Below are positions 51,730 to 60,481 of a DNA stretch of 64,000 nt, piece after piece. The stretch comes from JAAXIE01 sp965204245. Its GTDB lineage: Bacteria; Chloroflexota; Dehalococcoidia; Lucifugimonadales; JAAXIE01. Every line of letters begins with the position of its first letter. Positions within the stretch are counted from its first letter, which is position 1. Location: assembly GCA_965204245.1 (NCBI GenBank), contig CBDBED010000002.1, forward strand, positions 186,001 through 250,000, in the 5' to 3' direction. Below the pieces are notes generated by a model. It had not been told where the DNA came from and made no database searches. It saw only the letters and a list, made by a program, of their open reading frames with translations. A program made the translations under genes and the position numbers.

Positions 51730-52605
51730 ATGGGACAGGTGACCATCCAGCGAGACATGGAGTTCGGCGTCCACGACGGCGAGTCCCTGACGGGAGATTT
51801 ATATTCGCCTAGCGAAAACGGGCCTTCTGCCGGAAACGGGGACGGACCCGGCAACTTCCCCGCTCTCGTCGCCCTTCACGGGGGAGGCTGGAAGCTGGGC
51901 TCGTCCCAGAGCTACCAGTATTGGGGGCCTTGGCTGGCAGAACGGGGATATGCCGTCTTTTCCGTGAACTACCGCCTGCTGCAAGGCGACAAGAACCGCT
52001 ATCCCACCTCGGTCCACGACTCCCGGGCAGCAGTACAGTTCCTCAAGAGCAGGAGCGAGGAGCTACGCATCGACCCGGACCGCATCGGCATGATCGGCGA
52101 CTCGGCAGGGGCACACCTCAGTGCCATGACTGCCTTGGCGGGCGACTCGCCCATCTTTGCCGATGCTTATCCCAGCGACCCCTATGCGGGCGTGAGCACC
52201 TCGGTAAAGGTCGTGATAGGCATCTATGGGGTCTATGACATGATGGCCCAGTGGGAACACGACCAGACAAGCCGTCCCATGGACCAGATTACACAGAACC
52301 TGCTGGGGAAGAGTCCCATGGAGAGCAAGTGGCTCTTCTATGAGGCCTCCCCCATGACCTATACGACGGTAGACAACAACCAGACGGCCTTCCTAGTTGT
52401 ATGGGGCGATGAGGACGACATCGTTGACCGCCACACCCAGTCCGAGGCATTCGTTAACTCGCTGAAGCAGGCGGGCTTCTTCACCCGCACCGTCATCGTG
52501 CCGGGAGCGCCCCACTTCTGGATGTCGGACCCATTGGAGGAGTCGCGGAGTCACCCGGGGTTTCTTGCTCCGCGTTTGTTGCGGTTTTTGCAGGACAGGT
52601 TGTGA
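51730..52605 (+). CDS. Alpha/beta hydrolase (hormone-sensitive-lipase-like esterase)
   Basis: 291 residues from the ATG at 51730; the earlier in-frame start would encode the hairpin and is rejected. HGGGWKLGSSQSYQYWGPWLAERGYAVFSVNYRL has the oxyanion HGGG motif; GMIGDSAGAHLSAMTAL has the nucleophile Ser in GDSAG; Asp lies in WGDEDDIVD and His in PGAPHFW. It resembles carboxylesterases and acetylhydrolases. No signal peptide. The leader contains the perfect hairpin 51619-51662. Confidence 0.9.
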   Translation: MGQVTIQRDMEFGVHDGESLTGDLYSPSENGPSAGNGDGPGNFPALVALHGGGWKLGSSQSYQYWGPWLAERGYAVFSVNYRLLQGDKNRYPTSVHDSRAAVQFLKSRSEELRIDPDRIGMIGDSAGAHLSAMTALAGDSPIFADAYPSDPYAGVSTSVKVVIGIYGVYDMMAQWEHDQTSRPMDQITQNLLGKSPMESKWLFYEASPMTYTTVDNNQTAFLVVWGDEDDIVDRHTQSEAFVNSLKQAGFFTRTVIVPGAPHFWMSDPLEESRSHPGFLAPRLLRFLQDRL

Positions 52606-52629
52606 TGGATGGCAGTTGCTGAGGGTGAT

Positions 52630-52920
52630 ATGAGGTACACAGTCGTAGTGCATAAGGATCCCGGCAGTAGCTACGGGGTAACTGTGCCAGGTCTGCCCGG
52701 CTGTTTCTCAGGTGGAGATACCTTGGACGAGGCGTTTGCTAACGCCCAAGAGTCGATAGCTTGTCACATCGAGGGGTACTTGCTGGAGGGTCAAGCGGTG
52801 CCCCACGAGAGGCCGCTGGAGGAGTACCAAGACAATCCGGACTACGCGGACGGTATATGGGGTTTTGTGGATGTGGATTTGTCAGGTTTGCCAGAGACCA
52901 TGCGGCCTTGGCAGAGTTAG
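52630..52920 (+). CDS. HicB-like antitoxin domain protein, no HicA partner
   Basis: 96 residues from the ATG at 52630, preceded by GAGGGTGAT. RYTVVVHKDPGSSYGVTVPGLPGCFSGGDTLDEAFANAQESIACHIEGYLLEG is the HicB partial RNase H fold (loops removed). There is no C-terminal ribbon-helix-helix domain and no HicA toxin next to it, so it may be an orphan or a decayed pair. Ends 42 bases before a flavoprotein gene. Confidence 0.8.
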   Translation: MRYTVVVHKDPGSSYGVTVPGLPGCFSGGDTLDEAFANAQESIACHIEGYLLEGQAVPHERPLEEYQDNPDYADGIWGFVDVDLSGLPETMRPWQS

Positions 52921-52962
52921 AGCGCAGGCTAACGTACTCCATAACTTAAAGAAAGAGGCCCA

Positions 52963-53382
52963 ATGCTCCCTGAAAACGTAGTCGAATTCGCCAAGACCAC
53001 TCACCGAGGGGTGCTCAGCACCTTCCGGCGGGATGGTTCGGTGCAGATGAGCATCGTGAGTTGCGGCCCCATGGGCGACGGCATCTGCTTCACCGTCACC
53101 GAGAGCCGGGCCAAGCTCAAGAACCTGCGACGCGATCCCCGCTGCACTCTGCTTGTCTCCAAGGAAAGCTGGTGGGGGTTCGTTGTGCTGCAAGGACGGG
53201 CGCAGATCATGTCTGCTGGCAACACCGAGGCTGAGGAGTTCCGCATGGCCCTGCGCGATGCCTACCGGGCGTGCTCCGGTTCGGAGCATCCCAATTGGGA
53301 CGAGTACGATCAAGCCATGCGCGACGACCAACGCTCGATAATCATCGTTGTGCCCGACCAGATATATGGCACGGCTGCCTGA
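52963..53382 (+). CDS. PPOX-class flavin/F420-dependent oxidoreductase
   Basis: 139 residues with the split-barrel pattern of pyridoxamine oxidase-like proteins: FAKTTHRGVLSTFRRDGSVQMSIVSCGPMGDGICFTVTESRAKLKNLRRDPRCTLLV (loops omitted). The RAK.KNLRRDP segment is typical of F420- or FMN-binding members of this class. Followed 41 bases later by an aminotransferase gene, so possibly an operon. Confidence 0.85.
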   Translation: MLPENVVEFAKTTHRGVLSTFRRDGSVQMSIVSCGPMGDGICFTVTESRAKLKNLRRDPRCTLLVSKESWWGFVVLQGRAQIMSAGNTEAEEFRMALRDAYRACSGSEHPNWDEYDQAMRDDQRSIIIVVPDQIYGTAA

Positions 53383-53423
53383 TGGCGCCAAGGGTCCGAA
53401 TCCATACTTAGAGAGGTGACGTG

Positions 53424-54332
53424 ATGGCGGAACTCATTTCCTACTTCAATGGCGAGTTCGTACCTGACGAAGAATGCAGGATCCATATCTCAGACCGTGG
53501 CTTCCGCAGGGGCGACACCATCTACGATGTGGCGCGCACCTTCGGCGGTCGGGTACACCGCCTTGGCGAGCACATTGACCGCCTCTACCGCTCAGCCAAG
53601 TACGCCCGCATCGACGTAGGCATGACCATGGACGAAATGGAAGAGGTCACCCACGATGTAATACGTCGCAACCCGCCCCCGGACGGCGGCGACTGCGTCG
53701 TCTGGCATACCCTGGTCCGCGGCTATGCCTCGGCGTCCGCCCGCATCAATGTTCCCGCCACTCCCACCGTCTGCATACAAGTGAAGCCCATCCAGTTCGG
53801 CGACTTTGCCCACCAGTACACCGACGGCGTGCCTGTAATCTTCCCGCGCACCCGCAGCTACTCGTCCAACTCCCTTGAGCCCAAGCTCAAGCATTACAGC
53901 CGCATGAACTTCTCCATGGCCGAACTGGAAGCCACCGACATGGACCCGGAAGCCCAAGCTGTGTTGTTGGACTTGGACGGGTATATCTCGGAAAACACAT
54001 CCGGCAATTTCTTCATCGTCACCGACGGCGTAATCCGCACCCCCAATGACCGCAGCATCCTACAGGGTGTGTCCCGTCTCGACATTTTCGATTTGGCCGA
54101 GCGCTTGGGTATTCCGGTGTCCGAGGAAGACTTGCAGCCCTATGATGCATACACCGCCGACGAGGCTTTTCTGACCAACACCATCTACTGCGCCCTACCT
54201 GTCTCCCGCATCGACAACCGCTCTCTGGACAGCGATGTGCCCGGCCCGGTGGTGCAGCGGATTCTTGCTGCTTGGAGCGAATCCGTCGGCGTAGACATCG
54301 TAGACCAAGCGCGTCATCAAGCAGGACTGTAA
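53424..54332 (+). CDS. Class IV aminotransferase (BCAT/D-amino acid type)
   Basis: 302 residues from ATG 53424, with AGAGGTGACGTG upstream. FNGEFVPDEECRIHISDRGFRRGDTIYDVARTFGG starts the fold; the PLP Lys is in LEPKLKHYSRMNF (about residue 157); YISENTSGNFFIV binds the cofactor phosphate. The family includes branched-chain and D-amino acid aminotransferases and ADC lyase; substrate specificity is not evident. Confidence 0.88.
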   Translation: MAELISYFNGEFVPDEECRIHISDRGFRRGDTIYDVARTFGGRVHRLGEHIDRLYRSAKYARIDVGMTMDEMEEVTHDVIRRNPPPDGGDCVVWHTLVRGYASASARINVPATPTVCIQVKPIQFGDFAHQYTDGVPVIFPRTRSYSSNSLEPKLKHYSRMNFSMAELEATDMDPEAQAVLLDLDGYISENTSGNFFIVTDGVIRTPNDRSILQGVSRLDIFDLAERLGIPVSEEDLQPYDAYTADEAFLTNTIYCALPVSRIDNRSLDSDVPGPVVQRILAAWSESVGVDIVDQARHQAGL

Positions 54333-54364
54333 GAGGCAATGCGGGTCATGGGTGGTTATCCCCT

Positions 54365-55615
54365 GTGAGCTCGCAGACCAGCGGAGACCCGGACGCCCCT
54401 GCCATAGACCTGCGGCCCAGGCGATACCGGTTCGTTATCGGGGCCATGTTCGCGGTGGTTACCATCACCGTGGCCATGAGCCAGTTCTCCGTTGCTCCGG
54501 TGGTCACCCTCGTCATCGAGGACTACGACATCAGCCGGGGCGCTGCCGGTCTGCTTACCTCTGTAGTCCCTCTAATGCATGTGCTCATGGGGATACCTTG
54601 CAGTTTGCTGGTGGGCAGGCTTGGCCCCAAGACTCTTGTAACCCTAGCCGCCCTGATGGCTTCCGTTCCGGCACTGAGCGTCTTCGCGGATAACTTCTAC
54701 ATCCTGCTGGTCACCCGCATCGCGTACGGGTTCAGCTTGGCCCTGCTGATAACCGCCGTCGCCCCTTTGTTGATGCAGAGGTTCCGTCGCAGCGAGCTTC
54801 CCTTCATGAACGGCATGTTCCTCGTCTCCATCAGCATCGGCGTCTCCATCTCCTCCTTCATTGCGCCCCGCATTGCTGCCGAGTTGGGGTGGAAAGCATC
54901 CCTGAGTTTGTTTGGCTGCGCTGCCCTGGTGGCCGCCGTCGGCTGGCAGCTTGTGATGCTGCGTGAGAGCAAGGATGCCCCTGTATCGGCCCCGCGCCTT
55001 CCCTTCGGGATGTTCCTGCAGGTGATGCGCTCCCGCACCACCGCGTTGCTGGCAGCGGCCGACGCTGGTCCCTACGCTCTGTACACTGCCTCGCTAGCTT
55101 GGCTGCCCGCGTTCTACCATGAGGTGCATGGGGCGACCCTTGAGGAAGGCGGAGCCCTGACGGGGCTGGTCTCACTGACGGGGGTGGTCACGCTGGTGGC
55201 TGCCAGCGTCCTGACCCTGAGAGTGAGCAGGCGACGGCCCTTCTTGGTGTTGCCCGGAGCCATGGCCGGTTTCGCTGGCCTAGGCGCCATCCTGCTGGCA
55301 GGCACCCCCGGCGTATACCCTGCCGTCATCGCCTTGGGGTTCGTCTCATGGTTCTACCTGCCTGCCCTTCTCACAATACCCATGGAGGTGCCCGGTGCTA
55401 CCGAGACCCAAGCCGCTGTCATGCTGGGCACCCTGCTGAGCGTCGGCAGCATCTTCACCTTCGCCTCTCCCCTCGTGGTGGGGTTCTCCACCGACTACCT
55501 CGACACGTACGTCCCCGGCCTCGCGCTGTTCGCGGTGCTCTCTTGGAGCCTCTTGATCTCAGGACTCCTCCTCCCCGAAACCGGCCGTCCGAGGTACATC
55601 CCGTCCCGAGCCTAG
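54365..55615 (+). CDS. Major facilitator superfamily transporter
   Basis: 416 residues from a GTG at 54365, with about 12 membrane helices. FVIGAMFAVVTITVAMSQFSVAPVV is helix 1; LLVGRLGPKTLVTLAALMASVP matches the MFS loop 2-3 motif (G.LaDr.G.r). A cytoplasmic loop near residues 205-230 and a basic C-tail follow. Proton-coupled antiport or uptake of a small organic solute is likely. Thirty-three bases after the aminotransferase. Start uncertain. Confidence 0.85.
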   Translation: MSSQTSGDPDAPAIDLRPRRYRFVIGAMFAVVTITVAMSQFSVAPVVTLVIEDYDISRGAAGLLTSVVPLMHVLMGIPCSLLVGRLGPKTLVTLAALMASVPALSVFADNFYILLVTRIAYGFSLALLITAVAPLLMQRFRRSELPFMNGMFLVSISIGVSISSFIAPRIAAELGWKASLSLFGCAALVAAVGWQLVMLRESKDAPVSAPRLPFGMFLQVMRSRTTALLAAADAGPYALYTASLAWLPAFYHEVHGATLEEGGALTGLVSLTGVVTLVAASVLTLRVSRRRPFLVLPGAMAGFAGLGAILLAGTPGVYPAVIALGFVSWFYLPALLTIPMEVPGATETQAAVMLGTLLSVGSIFTFASPLVVGFSTDYLDTYVPGLALFAVLSWSLLISGLLLPETGRPRYIPSRA

Positions 55616-55699
55616 GTGTATACTGGCAACGCGTAATACCTTCGTCCGGTCCACGATCCCACGCCAACCTCAAGATGGGACCGGAGTCTTGGGGGAACA

Positions 55700-56080
55700 A
55701 TGGAAGACAGAGATACCGTCCCAGACTACATCCAACAGTCGAGGGACTTTCTGCAAAAAGCCCGGCAATACCTGGCGGAAGACGACCTCCACCAAGCGTC
55801 CGAAAAAGGCTGGGGCGCCGCCTCCCACATGGCTAAAGCAGTGGCCCACGCCAACGGTTGGGAATATGAGAAACACCACCAGTTCAATGTCGTCCTGAAC
55901 AACGTCCGTCGCTTGACAGGCCGCGATGAGGTACTCCAGTTGAGAGGCGTAGCCAACGACCTCCACGGGAACTACTACCAGCGCAAGAGGTTCCTCGACG
56001 CAGAGGACATCGGCCTCTCTCTAGACTATATGGAAACCCTGATGGATATTATGCAACCCTTGGCTCTCGACCCTGCCTAG
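55700..56080 (+). CDS. PaREP1/HEPN-like protein, copy 1
   Basis: 126 residues: DYIQQSRDFLQKARQYLAEDDLHQASEKGWGAASHMAKAVA, then FNVVLNNVRRLTGRDE and LHGNYYQRKRFLDAEDIGLSL. All-helical. Same family as the protein at 38871. HEPN-related proteins often have RNase activity or pair with nucleotidyltransferase antitoxins; none is adjacent. Start ATG with TCTTGGGGGAACA before it. Confidence 0.75.
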   Translation: MEDRDTVPDYIQQSRDFLQKARQYLAEDDLHQASEKGWGAASHMAKAVAHANGWEYEKHHQFNVVLNNVRRLTGRDEVLQLRGVANDLHGNYYQRKRFLDAEDIGLSLDYMETLMDIMQPLALDPA

Positions 56081-56158
56081 CCGAAATGGCAACATATTCA
56101 AAGTCCGGTCCACGGTCCCACGCCAACCTCAAGATGGGACCGGAGTCTTGGGGGAACT

Positions 56159-56539
56159 ATGGAAGACAGAGATACCGTCCCAGACTACATCCAACAGTCG
56201 AGGGACTTTCTGCAAAAAGCCCGGCAATACTTGGCCCAAGACGACCTCCACCAAGCGTCCGAAAAAGGCTGGGGCGCCGCCTCCCACATGGCTAAAGCAG
56301 TGGCCCACGCCAACAACTGGCAATATGAGAAGCACCACCAGTTCAATGTCGTCCTGAACAACGTCCGCCGCTTGACAGGCAGAGACGAGGTGCTCCAGCT
56401 AAGCGCAGTGGCCAACCAACTCCATGGCAACTACTACGAACGCAAGAGGTTCCTCGATGCTGAGGCAATCGGTCTATCTCTGGACCACGTGGAAACCCTG
56501 ATGGACATTATGCAACCCTTGGCCCTGGACCCTGCCTAG
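56159..56539 (+). CDS. PaREP1/HEPN-like protein, copy 2
   Basis: 126 residues, near-identical to copy 1 with replacements such as AEDDLH to AQDDLH, NGWEYE to NNWQYE, LRGVANDL to LSAVANQL and QRKRF to ERKRF. The protein is intact and of the same length, so both copies may be functional; changes cluster in the middle and third helices. The gene product may mix with copy 1 in dimers. Followed 24 bases later by a retropepsin-like gene. Confidence 0.75.
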   Translation: MEDRDTVPDYIQQSRDFLQKARQYLAQDDLHQASEKGWGAASHMAKAVAHANNWQYEKHHQFNVVLNNVRRLTGRDEVLQLSAVANQLHGNYYERKRFLDAEAIGLSLDHVETLMDIMQPLALDPA

Positions 56540-56563
56540 CCATAGGAGCTTTGGAGCTAGCTC

Positions 56564-56926
56564 TTGGGAACATTTGAAGTAGTCATCGGAGTGGGAAACC
56601 TCAACGGAGGCGACCTGGTGACGTTGGAAGCCACCGTGGATACTGGCGCCACGCATACCACTCTTCCCGCATCGCTGCTGGACCAACTGGACGTGGAGCC
56701 TCTGCGAGACGAAATAGTGGAACTCGCGGACGGCTCCACTCAGGTTTGGAGTACCGCGCAGGCGCGGCTGTACTATGACGGTCAACAATGGGTTTGCCCG
56801 GTGAACTTTGGCCGTGAAGACATCTACCTGTTGGGAGCTACGACCTTGGAAATCTTCAATCTGATGGTCGATCCCGTTGACCAACGCCTCGTGCGTCGTC
56901 CTCCCAGACTTATTGAGCATCTCTAG
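56564..56926 (+). CDS. Retropepsin-like aspartic protease
   Basis: 120 residues from a TTG (AGGAG about 16 bases upstream, so the start is uncertain). The catalytic motif is VTLEATVDTGATHTTLPASLL (DTGA, residue ~26), followed by IVELADGSTQVWSTAQARLYYDG and FGREDIYLLGATTLEIFNLMVDP, the pattern of gag-polyprotein-like single-domain proteases that work as dimers. It may process a membrane or regulatory protein; target unknown. It is 24 bases from the HEPN pair. Confidence 0.8.
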   Translation: MGTFEVVIGVGNLNGGDLVTLEATVDTGATHTTLPASLLDQLDVEPLRDEIVELADGSTQVWSTAQARLYYDGQQWVCPVNFGREDIYLLGATTLEIFNLMVDPVDQRLVRRPPRLIEHL

Positions 56927-57049
56927 CCAGACCTTGAGAGTCCGAGACGAAGGTCGGGGGCCGTATACGGGCACCCCATAGACGACCGCAATCCCGCGCC
57001 CGCCTAGTCCAGCCCCCACCGTCGTCTCTTAGGGCATCAATCTGCGCAG

Positions 57050-57076
57050 GCCCCCGCTTGGCTTGCGTGGGGGCTA
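57050..57076 (-). terminator. Hairpin at the end of the LLM-Rieske-SDR-binding protein operon
   Basis: GCCCCC pairs with GGGGGC across a 13-base loop and overlaps the stop codon of the binding protein. A U tract follows only on the + strand side (CTATCTTT). Confidence 0.35.
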
Positions 57077-58321
57077 TCTTTCGTAAGGCACCGTTTCCAA
57101 GTCTTCGATGCGCTCGTCTGAGGTGAAGCGCCATATGCCTATGTGGCCTCGCCGGAGGTCGCCGTTGTCGTCCCAGTCGAGAGTGCTGGCGGCTCCATCG
57201 AAATCTATCGCTTGTTCGTCGGCGAGCAGCGAAAGGCCGTTGGCTATTCCCGCGGGTGTGGCCAATACGGTCTCGCCCGGCGGCCCTGCAACTTCGCGGA
57301 GATGGTCTCGGATGGAGGCTCCGTCGAGGGTGGCGGCCGCTTGGGCTGCGAGAGCCAAGGCGACCGTCGCGTCGTAGGTCTCTTTGACGTAGGCGAGAAC
57401 GGGCAACTCGCCGTGTTCCTCGATGAAAGAGGATTCCCATTGGGCGGTTGCGGCGTTGCCGGGGGCGGAAGCTCCGGCTGTGCCATACATGCCCGCCAAC
57501 TTGTCGCCGCCGATTTCTCTAACAATGCTCTCGCGCTTGGCGGCGTCGCCAAAGATGAAATGCTCGTACAGGCCTTGGTCGAGGGATTGCCTCACCAAGG
57601 ACAGGGCTTGGTCGCCGAATGAGATGACGACCAACGCCTGCGCCCCCGCCTCGGCGGTGCGCTCCAATTCAACGAGGAAGTTGGTCTGGGTTGTGCCTAC
57701 GGAGACACGGCGCAACGTTCCATCCCAAGCTCGCTCGAAGGCGTCGGCCAGCCCTCTCCCGTAGGAGTCGTCCTGGTAGACCATACCAATGTTGTCGAAG
57801 CCGCGGTCGCGGGTCACACGCGCCAGCACAGGCCCTTGAGCAGTATCTGAGAGGGTCGTCCGGAAGAAGTACCCGTTGTCCTCCACTTCGCTTAGTTCGG
57901 GAGAACTGGCCGACGGGCTGATGGTGGGGATGGATAGCCTTCCGGATACTCTTTGGGCGACTGGCAACGAAGCCGAGCTGGCATTGGGGCCGACGATGGC
58001 ATGGACGGCCTCGGTCTCTACAAGGTGCAGGGCCCTTTCCACTGCAACCGACGGGTCACGGGTGGCGTCGGCGGTTACCCCTTCGACGGGCCTCCCCAGT
58101 ATGCCGCCTCCGTCATTGACGTGTTTTATCGCAAGCTCGAAAGCGTTCTTCCTGTCATTGGATGCTTGGGGAGACCCGGTGAAGTCAAGCAGTAGGCCGA
58201 TCCTCAAGGGCTGGGAGGTCTGCTCGTCGGAGGCGCCACCACAGCCCACGGCAATCAGGAGCAGGAAGGTCATAGCGACCAGCAATGCCGCGGATGTCAT
58301 ATTCCTCAAACTGCTGCTCAT
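57074..58321 (-). CDS. LivK-type substrate-binding lipoprotein
   Basis: 415 residues from the ATG at 58321; an upstream frame start within the SDR gene is rejected. Signal peptide ends IAVGCG, then LRIGLLLDFTGSPQASND, GILGRPVEGVTADATRDPSVAV, VHAIVGPNASSASLPV and FDNIGMVYQDDSYGRGLADAFE, the type I binding fold for amino acids, amides or aromatic acids. Last gene of the minus-strand operon beginning at 61522, so it may bind the substrate of the Rieske enzyme. No Liv permease or ATPase is visible. Confidence 0.85.
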   Translation of the reverse strand: MSSSLRNMTSAALLVAMTFLLLIAVGCGGASDEQTSQPLRIGLLLDFTGSPQASNDRKNAFELAIKHVNDGGGILGRPVEGVTADATRDPSVAVERALHLVETEAVHAIVGPNASSASLPVAQRVSGRLSIPTISPSASSPELSEVEDNGYFFRTTLSDTAQGPVLARVTRDRGFDNIGMVYQDDSYGRGLADAFERAWDGTLRRVSVGTTQTNFLVELERTAEAGAQALVVISFGDQALSLVRQSLDQGLYEHFIFGDAAKRESIVREIGGDKLAGMYGTAGASAPGNAATAQWESSFIEEHGELPVLAYVKETYDATVALALAAQAAATLDGASIRDHLREVAGPPGETVLATPAGIANGLSLLADEQAIDFDGAASTLDWDDNGDLRRGHIGIWRFTSDERIEDLETVPYER

Positions 58322-58347
58322 TTCCGACAATCCAGGGCGTGGCCCCA

Positions 58348-59112
58348 CTACCGCATTGTCGCCCCGCCATCCACTGCCAGCGTCTGACCTGTCATGAACG
58401 CGCTGTCCGGGGAGCAGAGGAAGATGGCAGTCCCCACCAAGTCGGTGGGCAACTCCGTGCGCTTGATGCTGCGGGCCTGCATACGCTGGCGGTCGCCTTC
58501 CAAGCGCGCCTCGTCGGGGTCGTCCACGCTGATGGTGAGGCCGGGGGCTATCGCGTTGCACCTGATGTTCCAAGGCCCCAGTTCCCGCGCCAGCACCCGT
58601 GTGAACCCGATTACGCCTGCCTTTGACGCCACGTAGTGCGCCACGTTGGCCGCTCCGAAATGCACCGTGCCCGAACTGATGTTGATGATGCTACCCTCGT
58701 TCTGCTCCTTCATGCACGGGGTCACTGCCCTGGCCCCCAAGAACGTACCCCGCAGGTTCACCGCCATCAGCCGGTCCCACTCCTCCACTGATACTTGGTC
58801 GAAGGGCACACGGCTCATGGAGGGACGCTGGAACACCGCAGCGTTATTGATCAGGGCGTCAATGCGCCCATAACGGTCGAGGGTTGCCTTTGCCATGGCA
58901 TCGGTCTGCTCCGGCACGGACACATCCACGGTCACCGTCATTGCCTCATGCCCAGCGTCCGTCAGCGCACGGACCAACTCATCGGCAGCCGCCGTATTGA
59001 TGTCGGCCACCACAATCTTGGCCCCCTCGCCTGCCAAGGCTTCGCAATACGCCTTGCCGATGCCCAAGGCTCCTCCGGTGACGATTACCACGCGGTTGTC
59101 CAGCCTGCCCAT
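58348..59112 (-). CDS. Short-chain dehydrogenase/reductase (SDR)
   Basis: 254 residues. TGGALGIGKAYCEALA binds NAD(P); ADINTAAA follows strand 2, favouring NAD; NNAAVFQRP, NISSGTVHFG, HYVASKAGV give Ser, Tyr, Lys; the end is FMTGQTLAVDGGATMR. ATG 59112 has AGGAGGAAGAC upstream. Nine bases after the Rieske gene. May oxidise a cis-diol or alcohol product of the Rieske enzyme. Confidence 0.9.
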   Translation of the reverse strand: MGRLDNRVVIVTGGALGIGKAYCEALAGEGAKIVVADINTAAADELVRALTDAGHEAMTVTVDVSVPEQTDAMAKATLDRYGRIDALINNAAVFQRPSMSRVPFDQVSVEEWDRLMAVNLRGTFLGARAVTPCMKEQNEGSIINISSGTVHFGAANVAHYVASKAGVIGFTRVLARELGPWNIRCNAIAPGLTISVDDPDEARLEGDRQRMQARSIKRTELPTDLVGTAIFLCSPDSAFMTGQTLAVDGGATMR

Positions 59113-59121
59113 GTCTTCCTC

Positions 59122-60396
59122 CTAGTCGGTGGTTCCGTTGATCAGGTCCACTGCCAGTTTGCGGGCGGCTTCGCGTATCCGCAGGCGATCGGCTTCCGGG
59201 GTTTCGGCTGGCGGCACTTCCACAGAAATATCACGGGAGTAAGTCGTCAGAGTCCCGTTGTCCTCGCGCCGCACGCCCTTGGGGTCCTCTCCCTCCTGCA
59301 CAGCCCGGATCCCCCTCCTGACCATGTTGCGCAGCATGATGATCCCCCGGTCCGAGTTTCCCAGATGTTCCAGCGCGTGTCGCGCTATGGACCGCTGGCT
59401 AGACTGGGCATCGTAGTCCCCAGGCACCCGCTGCCGTTCCTCGTAAGGGCGCTCCGCCGTCTGGCCGAAGGGCAACCCCGCGGGTTCCCCGCTGCCCTCT
59501 CTCGTATGGTTGAACCAGAATAGCCGGGTGTTCGAGTCATCAATAGGCGTGGCATATATGGCCATGTCCGGCCGTCCGTAGGGATCATCCTCCCGGAAGA
59601 GCACGCCGCTGGGGGGAAACTGGTGCAATGTCGGCGGCAGGAAGTCGGCGATGCGCACCCACACCTTGTCGTCCACGCGGCGCGAGTCTAGGTAGAGCAT
59701 TCCCACTGGGGTCTCCATGTAGTCCCATTCCGGCTTTTCGGTGAAGTCCTCCACCACTTGGGCCGCCACCTGTGGCTCGCTGACGATGGTATGCAGGAAT
59801 AGCAGGTGGGCCGGGTCCATGCAGTTCTCCTTCACCTGCAGCCAGTTGCAGGGAAGCGTGCATGTGTCCCCAGCCCAAGAGTCATGGTCGGGCCGTTCAT
59901 ACGTATCATAGATGGGAAAGACGGGCTTCTTGTCCGGCGGCCCCATGTAGGCGAACACCAGCCCTTTGAACTCCAGAGTGGGATATGCTCCGTGATACAG
60001 CCGGTCCTTCAGCGTGGAGTCGGCTGGCTCGCCGGGAGTCTCCAACACGCGCCCGTCGATATCGAACAGCCAGCCGTGATAGCAGCAGCGCAACCCCGTC
60101 CGGCACACGATCCCGAACTCCAGCGACGTACCCCGATGAGGACAGTGCAACTCCATCAAGCCGGTGTTCCCGCTGCCGTCCCGGAACACCACCAAGTCCT
60201 CGCTCAAAATTCTGACGCGCTGCGGCAGGTCCTTGAGGTCTCCGGAACGGGCCACGGGAATCCAGAAGCGCCGGAAGTACTCACCGCATGGAGTGCCGGG
60301 CCCCACATGCGTAAGCTCGGCATCTTCCGAAGGGACTTCGCGGTGATGGTAGCCCCCATAAGCTTGATTCAGGAAAGGCGCCCTAGTGGTCATCAT
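59122..60396 (-). CDS. Rieske non-heme iron oxygenase alpha-like subunit
   Basis: 424 residues. Rieske ligands lie in CPHRGTSLEF and CCYHGWLFDIDG (residues ~84-110); the mononuclear iron site includes MDPAHLLFLHT (His and the bridging Asp, ~195). GPGTPCGEYFRRFWIPVARSGDL is the N-terminal segment of phthalate/vanillate-type oxygenases, which lack a small subunit. AAGGAGGAGG precedes the ATG. No reductase is adjacent; it likely uses a separate ferredoxin reductase. Hydroxylates or demethylates an aromatic or related substrate. Confidence 0.92.
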   Translation of the reverse strand: MMTTRAPFLNQAYGGYHHREVPSEDAELTHVGPGTPCGEYFRRFWIPVARSGDLKDLPQRVRILSEDLVVFRDGSGNTGLMELHCPHRGTSLEFGIVCRTGLRCCYHGWLFDIDGRVLETPGEPADSTLKDRLYHGAYPTLEFKGLVFAYMGPPDKKPVFPIYDTYERPDHDSWAGDTCTLPCNWLQVKENCMDPAHLLFLHTIVSEPQVAAQVVEDFTEKPEWDYMETPVGMLYLDSRRVDDKVWVRIADFLPPTLHQFPPSGVLFREDDPYGRPDMAIYATPIDDSNTRLFWFNHTREGSGEPAGLPFGQTAERPYEERQRVPGDYDAQSSQRSIARHALEHLGNSDRGIIMLRNMVRRGIRAVQEGEDPKGVRREDNGTLTTYSRDISVEVPPAETPEADRLRIREAARKLAVDLINGTTD

Positions 60397-60481
60397 TCCT
60401 CCTCCTTACGCCCGTTGAGGCCTTTTAGTCCGTTGAGGGTTGAGCTGGCATAGGGATTCCCTGAAACCTGACGGGTTGGTC

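Larger units (their letters stand above)
55644..56539 (+). repeat. Tandem duplication of a 459-base HEPN-gene unit
   Basis: Two copies (starting 55644 and 56103, offset 459) include about 55 bases of leader and the whole coding region. Leader parts such as GGACCGGAGTCTTGGGGGAA are identical; in copy 2 CGGTCCCA/TGGGACCG forms an 8-bp hairpin just before the ribosome-binding site, with one mismatch in copy 1. Changes between copies are mostly scattered base substitutions, so the duplication is recent but not new. Confidence 0.9.
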
